A DNA stretch of 7,230 nt. Source: Phycisphaerae bacterium (GTDB lineage: Bacteria > Planctomycetota > Phycisphaerae > Sedimentisphaerales > SG8-4). This document shows positions 1 through 4,352 of this stretch, piece by piece. The notes under the pieces were generated by a model. The model worked only from the letters and a program-made list of their open reading frames with translations. It was not told the DNA's origin and ran no database searches. Location: contig JAUXAH010000089.1 of assembly GCA_030614945.1 (NCBI GenBank), positions 1 through 7,230 on the forward strand. The letters are read 5' to 3'. The translations under genes and the position numbers were made by a program. The stretch's first letter is position 1, and each line of letters begins with the position of its first letter.

Positions 1-208
1 GCTGGTTAATCCGCAGGTGCTTGAATTCAGCTACCACGTAACGTCGTGATATAAAGATTGCCTCACGATGCTCGCAACGACGAGATTCTTCCCCTTCGGC
101 TTCGCTCAGGGCTAAAGGCTTTTTGCGCTCAGAATGACAAAAAGAAGCTCGCAGTGACAAAGGGAAAGGAGCAGGATGACAGCGAGGGCGGTTTTGGGAC
201 ATAATGAT
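1..208. other. Gene-free left flank, largely repeat-derived
   Basis: I see no credible gene here on either strand. An antisense open frame crosses the segment, but it overlaps arfB and has no recognisable domain. Positions 1-54 show nothing I can name. Positions 55-180 are composite repeat sequence, described separately. No convincing promoter is visible: TTGAAT at 21-26 and TATAAA at 50-55 are 23 nt apart, too far for a normal sigma-70 pair. The leader of arfB therefore seems to consist mainly of repeat DNA, and the promoter may lie left of the window or inside the repeat. Confidence 0.6.
55..180 (-). repeat. Composite dispersed intergenic repeat (TCATTCTGAGCG / TTGCGAGC type)
   Basis: Read on the minus strand, this stretch strings together several short modules. 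These are GTCATCCTGC (180-171), GTCACTGCGAGC (158-147), GTCATTCTGAGCGC (138-125), CCCTGAGCGAAGCCGAAGGG (111-92), AAGAATCTC (90-82) and TCGTTGCGAGCATCGTGAGG followed by CAATCT (80-55). The GTCAyyCTG/GTCAyTGCGAGC modules recur about every 20-22 bp. Such modules are familiar from dispersed intergenic repeats in many environmental bacterial genomes; that is recall, not a search. The CCCTGAGCGAAGCCGAAGGG module separates AAGAATCTC from TCATTCTGAGCG, which are usually adjacent, so it may be nested. The right end reaches the first possible ATG of the downstream gene. Confidence 0.65.
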
Positions 209-643
209 ATGATTGAAATCACAAATGATATATTTATTCGTGAGGATGAGCTTGTTTTTAAGTTCTCTCGCAGCGGCGGGCCGGGTGGACAAAATGTGAA
301 CAAGGTCAATACGCGGGTAACACTGTTCTTCGACGCGGTAAACTGCGAGAGTTTTTCCGATGTACAAAGGCAGCAAATACTCAAACGGCTTGCAACACGA
401 GCCAACAAAGACGGCATAATACGGGTTGTTTCGCAACGGTATCGGACGCAAAAGGCAAATCGCAGGGTTGCGGTCGAGCGATTGCAGGAGTTATTGAGAG
501 GGGCGATAAAAAAGAAAGCGGTTAGGAAAAAGACTGCGGTGCCGAAGGCGGTCAAACGGCGGCGATTAGAGGAAAAAAGGCGGCGAAGTCTCTTAAAGCA
601 GCAAAGGGCAAAAAGGAATTTTGCCGAAGATTACGTGGGTTAG
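209..643 (+). CDS. arfB: Stand-alone peptidyl-tRNA hydrolase / ribosome-rescue factor, ArfB (YaeJ/ICT1) type
   Basis: This 144-residue protein matches the ArfB/YaeJ/ICT1 family: a release-factor catalytic domain without codon-recognition domains, followed by a basic tail. The catalytic loop is SRSGGPGGQNVNKVNTRV, with GGQ at residues 26-28. The family uses this glutamine to hydrolyse peptidyl-tRNA in the A site of ribosomes stalled on mRNA lacking a stop codon. The C-terminus (about 97-140) is packed with Lys and Arg; in ArfB this tail threads into the empty mRNA channel. Total length is close to the roughly 140 residues of the E. coli protein. I chose ATG 209 because MIEITNDIFIREDEL aligns with the usual family N-terminus, with a modest GGGA at 196-199. 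An in-frame ATG at 176 would add 11 residues and has a stronger AAAGGAG at 165-171, but spaced only 4 nt away and at the edge of repeat DNA. addB follows after 159 nt, so operon membership is uncertain. Confidence 0.87.
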   Translation: MIEITNDIFIREDELVFKFSRSGGPGGQNVNKVNTRVTLFFDAVNCESFSDVQRQQILKRLATRANKDGIIRVVSQRYRTQKANRRVAVERLQELLRGAIKKKAVRKKTAVPKAVKRRRLEEKRRRSLLKQQRAKRNFAEDYVG

Positions 644-802
644 AAAAGCTGGGCTGCCGACGGCTAAAGACAGCCAGCGTGCGTTTTTCATATTTCACCG
701 GTCGGGGGTATGGTGGTCGGGTGAAGTAAAGCGCATTGAAAACGGGCGGCACTTGTGGTAAAAGGGGGGGAAAGAATAATTTTCAAATCCGGGACGGTCC
801 CT
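644..802. other. arfB-addB intergenic spacer
   Basis: No gene is supported here; an antisense open frame at 552-752 overlaps the arfB end and looks like no known family. Two possible hairpins are visible. The first (649-677) is followed by a T-run. The second pairs TTCACC (694-699) with GGTGAA (720-725) across a 20-nt loop. A purine-rich AGGGGGGG lies near 763-770, over 30 nt before the chosen addB ATG, too far to serve it. GGGAC-G-GTCCC (791-801) is a small perfect palindrome directly before that ATG. A GTG at 755 opens the same frame, so the right part of this spacer would be coding if that start were used. Confidence 0.5.
649..688 (+). terminator. Possible weak intrinsic terminator after arfB
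   Basis: CTGGGCTG (649-656) can pair with CAGCCAG (671-677), with one bulged G and a 14-nt loop. A run of five T follows at 684-688. The stem starts 6 nt after the arfB stop. The stem is imperfect and the T-run begins 6 nt after it, further than in a good intrinsic terminator, so this may only attenuate or may be chance. Confidence 0.28.
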
Positions 803-3800
803 ATGGCAGTTCAATTTATTCTTGGCAGAAGCGGTACTGGCAAGACCAGCTATTGCATAAGAGCAATCGTTGATGCATTGCTGGAGCCGGCTGGCGAACA
901 GCGGCTGATTTTGCTGGTTCCGGAACAGGCCACTTATCAGGCGGAGCGCGCAATTCTTGGCGATAAAAGAATAGCCGGCTACAACAGATTGAGAGTGCTT
1001 TCATTTGACCGACTGCAGTTTCTGCTGTCAGGCAAGAATACGGTGAGGCCGCAGCTTTCGCGCATCGGCCGACAAATGATAGTGCACAGGATTCTGCGAG
1101 ACAGTAAAAGTAAATTAAAAATCTTCGAGTCATCAGCGAACCGGCCGGGGCTGGGTCGGCAAATGGCAAAAACCATCGTTGAGCTGCACCAGTATGCAAA
1201 GACGCCGGACGATATTGACCAACTGCTGGGCGAATTGCAGAAAGACGAACATAATAGTTTGGCTGTCTTGAAATTTGCCGATATCGGCCTGATTCTTAAA
1301 GAATATTTGAAGTTTATCGAGGGCAGGTTCATCGACCCTGATATTCAACTGAGCCGTGCGTGCCGAGCAGTAGCGGAAGCGGGCTTTGTTAAAGGCGCCA
1401 AGTTATGGGTAGATGGCTTTGCCGGCTTTACGACAGCCGAGCTTGCAATGCTTGCTGAGCTGCTGAAGGTCGTGGCGGATGCACAAATTGCCCTTTGTCT
1501 GGCCCCGTCAAATATCGATTTGGCCAATCCGGATGCCGAGAAACTCGACCCTGTCGGCATATTCGGCCCGACTGAACGAACGTATATCGCCCTGATTGAA
1601 CTAATAAAAAAATGTAAACTGCGATTGGCTGAGCCGATAATCCTCGATGAGGCGGTTAGATTCTCTTTTTGTCCGCAGCTCGCTCATATCGAGCGCAACG
1701 CATTCAAGTTGGAAGCATCTAAAATGCCTGCGGCTGGCAATATCCGCATCGTATCGGCACCAAACGGGCGGGCTGAAGTCCGATTCGTCGCAAGGCAGAT
1801 ACTTGAATTAGTCAAGGAAAAGGATTATCGATATCGTGACATTGCGGTTATCGCATCGGACATCGACGGTTATCAGCACTATATAAGGGCGTATTTTGAC
1901 GACTATGAGATACCATTTTTTATCGATAAGCGAAAACCGTTGAACCAGCATGCGGCTATTCAGCTTATTTGTTCGGCGCTGCAGGCGGTTACAGGCGGCT
2001 TTTTTAGCAGCGATATTTTTGCTTATCTAAAAGCCGACCTGGTGCCAATAGAGCGCCGGGATGTTGACGTGCTGGAAAATTACTGTCTTGCCTTTGGCAT
2101 AAGCGGTGACGACTGGCAAAGTGGGAAGGAATGGCGTTTTGCAGGCGAGGACAAAGGAGATTTTGACGAGCCCCGCCCCTCGGAGGGGCGGGATGAGCAG
2201 CGGATAAACGAAATCCGGCTAAAAGCCGTCGGCCCTTTGCTTGAGCTTCGGGACAGACTTTACCCAGGTGACAATCCGGCAAAAACAATCAGCGCCGAGG
2301 AGTTCACTCGGATTATTTTTGATTTTATCGATGGTTTGGGTGTTCGTGAAAGAATTCGGAGCTGGGTTGGAGAAGCCGCTGAAGGAAAAGATTATACAGC
2401 CGTTGATGAACATCTGCAGTTTTACGATAAGCTTGTAGATATATTTGACGAGCTTGTCGAGGTCTTTGCCGGCCAAGAGATGAGCTGTGAGGATTATGTT
2501 GCGATTCTGGATTCGGCATTTTCGCAGTTGACGCTGGCTTTCATTCCGCCGACACTGGACCAGGTTCTTGTAGGTTCTATCGAGCGCAGCCGGCATCCGG
2601 ATTTGAAAGCGGTTTTTTTAGTAGGAGCTACACAAAAGCAGTTTCCCGTTCCGGTTAGTTTCGACAGCATATTAAGCGAAGACGACCGCAGCGCTGCGGA
2701 GTCGGCGGATTTCCCACTGGCGGCAACGGCAAGCCAGATGCTTGCCGAGCGCCAGTATCTGGCTTACATTGCATTTACACGCCCATCGCAATTTCTCTGT
2801 GTTACCTACCCTTCGGCTGATGATAAGGGCAGTGCGGTGCCTCGCTCGCAATTTATAGCTAATTTAGAATCGCTGTTTGAAAATCTCAAGGAAGAATCGA
2901 TTGTGGGCGAGCAAATCAGTATTGAAAAGGTCCACGGCGAGACCGAGCTTACAGATTTGCTCTGCAGCCGATTAGGTAAAGATGCATCTGGTGACTTGCT
3001 TGAGAGTTCCGGCGAGCGGCTTGGTGAATTATTAAATGGAATTTGTTCGGATGAACAACCTGGAGAACTCGGCTCAAAAGTTCAATCTGCTATAAATTAT
3101 GACAATCGTGCCGAGCTCGATAAGAGGATAGTCAAAGAGCTTTTCGGTGAGCAGGTAAGAAGCTCTGCGACACGGCTGAGTACTTTTGCGGCGTGTCCGT
3201 ATCAGTATTTTGCCCGATATGTATTGGAATTGAAGGAGCGGGAGGAATTTAAGTTTGAGCCGTTGGACGTGGGCATTTTTTACCATCGTGTTCTGGATGC
3301 TTTGTTGAAGCGGGTAAGCTGCGAAACAGAAGATTTTGCGACGGTTCAGGATGACCGGCTTTTAGAGCTTTTGAGAGAACAAATATCAAAACTTGTCAGA
3401 GAGGACTCGTTTATATCAAACTTTGTCCGTCACAGGCCTCATAACGCTTTTATCATTCACGTTGCCGGCGAGGTTCTTGAGGATTGTGTTTCGGCGATTG
3501 CGCAAATGGTGCAGGTGGGGAGTTTCAGGCCGAGCCGGTCGGAAGTTTCGTTCGGCAAAGCAGGTGCAGGCCTACGTGCCGGCCGAGGGCAACCACACAG
3601 GGTTGCCCCTACAAGCCTTGGCGAATGCGAGATTGGCCTTTCGGGCGGCCGGCTGCTGTCTCTGGATGGCAAGATAGACCGGATTGATGTTGCAAAGCTC
3701 GAAGATGAAAAAGTCGTGATAGTTTTCGATTATAAACGCCGAGACAAATCCTTTAATTGGTCGAAGCTTTATTATGGTCTGGATATGCAGCTTCCAATTT

Positions 3801-4345
3801 ATATGTTAGCTGTACGCAGCGCATCCCGAGGACAGAGGACAGAAGACAGAGGACAGAGGACAGAAGATGCTCTATGCTCGATACTCGATGCACAGGTTGC
3901 AGGGGCGTTTTATATGCCGGTCGAAGTGGCGCCCACAAGGGCCACGCTCGAAGAACTATCGGGAAAAACTGAAAGTTTTGCTTATAAAGCAAAAGGTATC
4001 TTCAACGGTGAATTTGCCCGGGAGCTTGATAAAACAGCTTTGAAAGACAGTAAATTCTATAATTTTTACGTTACTAAAGACGGTGAGCCATACGGCAATT
4101 ATGGAAATAGAGGGGTGTTAAAACCCGCTGACTTTGAAAAGGTTCTTAAATTTACCGAGAGGAAAATAGTTCAGCTGGCTGAAGAAATACTCTCCGGCAG
4201 AATTGATGTCAAGCCATATCGTTTGAGCGGGAAATCACCGTGCAGTTATTGTAAGTACAAGTCGGTCTGCCGGTTCGACTGGCAGATAAATGACTACAAT
4301 CCGTTAGAATCATTCGGGAAAATTCGTGTTCTTGAAGAGATGTGA
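803..4345 (+). CDS. addB: ATP-dependent helicase-nuclease subunit AddB (inactive helicase fold, PD-(D/E)XK nuclease, 4Fe-4S)
   Basis: AddB partners AddA in the complex that unwinds and resects double-strand breaks to make 3' tails for RecA. The protein is 1180 residues, close to B. subtilis AddB (1166). Visible landmarks: nucleotide-binding loop GRSGTGKTS at 8-16; YIAFTRP (655-661), a degenerate echo of helicase motif VI; and a C-terminal nuclease with H828, GKIDRID (956-962), FDYK with D976 and K978, then a QLPIY segment. Cysteines 798, 1147, 1150 and 1156 (C...CxxCxxxxxC) reproduce the AddB iron-sulphur signature, in which the cluster pins the nuclease domain. In characterised AddAB the helicase-like part of AddB reads Chi. 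ATG 803 gives the family-typical MAVQFILGRSG start; GTG 755 would add 16 unconserved residues. The stop lies 7 nt before addA. In-frame repeat insertions occur at about residues 455-469, 917-938 and 1009-1030, all outside the motifs listed. Function is assigned from motifs and synteny and is secure. Confidence 0.94.
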   Translation: MAVQFILGRSGTGKTSYCIRAIVDALLEPAGEQRLILLVPEQATYQAERAILGDKRIAGYNRLRVLSFDRLQFLLSGKNTVRPQLSRIGRQMIVHRILRDSKSKLKIFESSANRPGLGRQMAKTIVELHQYAKTPDDIDQLLGELQKDEHNSLAVLKFADIGLILKEYLKFIEGRFIDPDIQLSRACRAVAEAGFVKGAKLWVDGFAGFTTAELAMLAELLKVVADAQIALCLAPSNIDLANPDAEKLDPVGIFGPTERTYIALIELIKKCKLRLAEPIILDEAVRFSFCPQLAHIERNAFKLEASKMPAAGNIRIVSAPNGRAEVRFVARQILELVKEKDYRYRDIAVIASDIDGYQHYIRAYFDDYEIPFFIDKRKPLNQHAAIQLICSALQAVTGGFFSSDIFAYLKADLVPIERRDVDVLENYCLAFGISGDDWQSGKEWRFAGEDKGDFDEPRPSEGRDEQRINEIRLKAVGPLLELRDRLYPGDNPAKTISAEEFTRIIFDFIDGLGVRERIRSWVGEAAEGKDYTAVDEHLQFYDKLVDIFDELVEVFAGQEMSCEDYVAILDSAFSQLTLAFIPPTLDQVLVGSIERSRHPDLKAVFLVGATQKQFPVPVSFDSILSEDDRSAAESADFPLAATASQMLAERQYLAYIAFTRPSQFLCVTYPSADDKGSAVPRSQFIANLESLFENLKEESIVGEQISIEKVHGETELTDLLCSRLGKDASGDLLESSGERLGELLNGICSDEQPGELGSKVQSAINYDNRAELDKRIVKELFGEQVRSSATRLSTFAACPYQYFARYVLELKEREEFKFEPLDVGIFYHRVLDALLKRVSCETEDFATVQDDRLLELLREQISKLVREDSFISNFVRHRPHNAFIIHVAGEVLEDCVSAIAQMVQVGSFRPSRSEVSFGKAGAGLRAGRGQPHRVAPTSLGECEIGLSGGRLLSLDGKIDRIDVAKLEDEKVVIVFDYKRRDKSFNWSKLYYGLDMQLPIYMLAVRSASRGQRTEDRGQRTEDALCSILDAQVAGAFYMPVEVAPTRATLEELSGKTESFAYKAKGIFNGEFARELDKTALKDSKFYNFYVTKDGEPYGNYGNRGVLKPADFEKVLKFTERKIVQLAEEILSGRIDVKPYRLSGKSPCSYCKYKSVCRFDWQINDYNPLESFGKIRVLEEM
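2165..2209. repeat. Intragenic palindromic element in addB, copy 1 of a 45-bp repeat shared with addA
   Basis: The core is a perfect palindrome with 10-bp arms, CCCGCCCCTC (2172-2181) and GAGGGGCGGG (2183-2192), around one central G. Flanks GACGAG on the left and GATGAG on the right, then ATAAAC, are also shared with the addA copy at 6006-6050; 37 of 45 positions match by eye. It reads in frame as DEPRPSEGRDEQRIN, residues 455-469 of AddB. It lies between the N-terminal helicase-like motifs and the later conserved blocks, in a stretch rich in charged residues and probably an exposed loop. Confidence 0.75.
3556..3620. repeat. Intragenic GGGCAACC hairpin element in addB
   Basis: GGGCAACC (3587-3594) and GGTTGCCC (3601-3608) form a perfect 8-bp hairpin with loop ACACAG. 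The flanks CAGGCCTACGTGCCGGCCGA and CTACAAGCC look like part of the same unit. The strand-reversed core, GTAGGGGCAACC followed by GGTTGCCC, resembles a dispersed repeat I recall from many environmental genomes; this was not searched. It is read in frame as GLRAGRGQPHRVAPTSLG, about residues 921-940. This falls just before the first nuclease-core strand (GKIDRID at 956). The outer boundaries are estimates. Confidence 0.65.
3828..3893 (+). repeat. Two adjoining 7-bp tandem arrays inside addB
   Basis: The first array has six heptamers: GAGGACA, GAGGACA, GAAGACA, GAGGACA, GAGGACA, GAAGATG (3828-3869). They form a 21-bp higher-order unit present twice, encoding RGQRTED twice. The second array overlaps its end: GATGCTC, TATGCTC, GATACTC, GATGCAC (3866-3893), encoding ALCSILDA. 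Together they span 66 bp, exactly 22 codons (about residues 1009-1030). They sit between the QLPIY nuclease segment and the AGAFYMPVE strand, a variable position in AddB. Both sequence types resemble dispersed heptamer repeats I recall from environmental bacterial genomes. Confidence 0.85.
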
Positions 4346-4352
4346 GTGGTTG

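Noticed and set aside
21..55. TTGAAT (21-26) and TATAAA (50-55) as a promoter for arfB
   Set aside because: The 23-nt spacing is outside the usual 16-18 nt range and neither box is a good consensus match.
112..555. 147-residue minus-strand open frame with a hydrophobic look
   Set aside because: It is antisense to the GGQ-bearing arfB gene and runs into repeat DNA; its apparent hydrophobicity comes from the complement of Lys/Glu codons.
700..722. GGTCGGG direct repeat in the arfB-addB spacer as an operator
   Set aside because: Two 7-bp G-rich matches in a short G-rich stretch carry no specific regulatory signature.
755..802. GTG 755 as the addB start
   Set aside because: It would add 16 residues with no family counterpart ahead of the typical MAVQFILGRSG start, and no good ribosome-binding site precedes it. 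It cannot be fully excluded because ATG 803 also lacks a strong site.
3828..3893. CRISPR-like array
   Set aside because: The period is 7 bp with no spacers and the whole array is translated within addB, so it is a tandem repeat.
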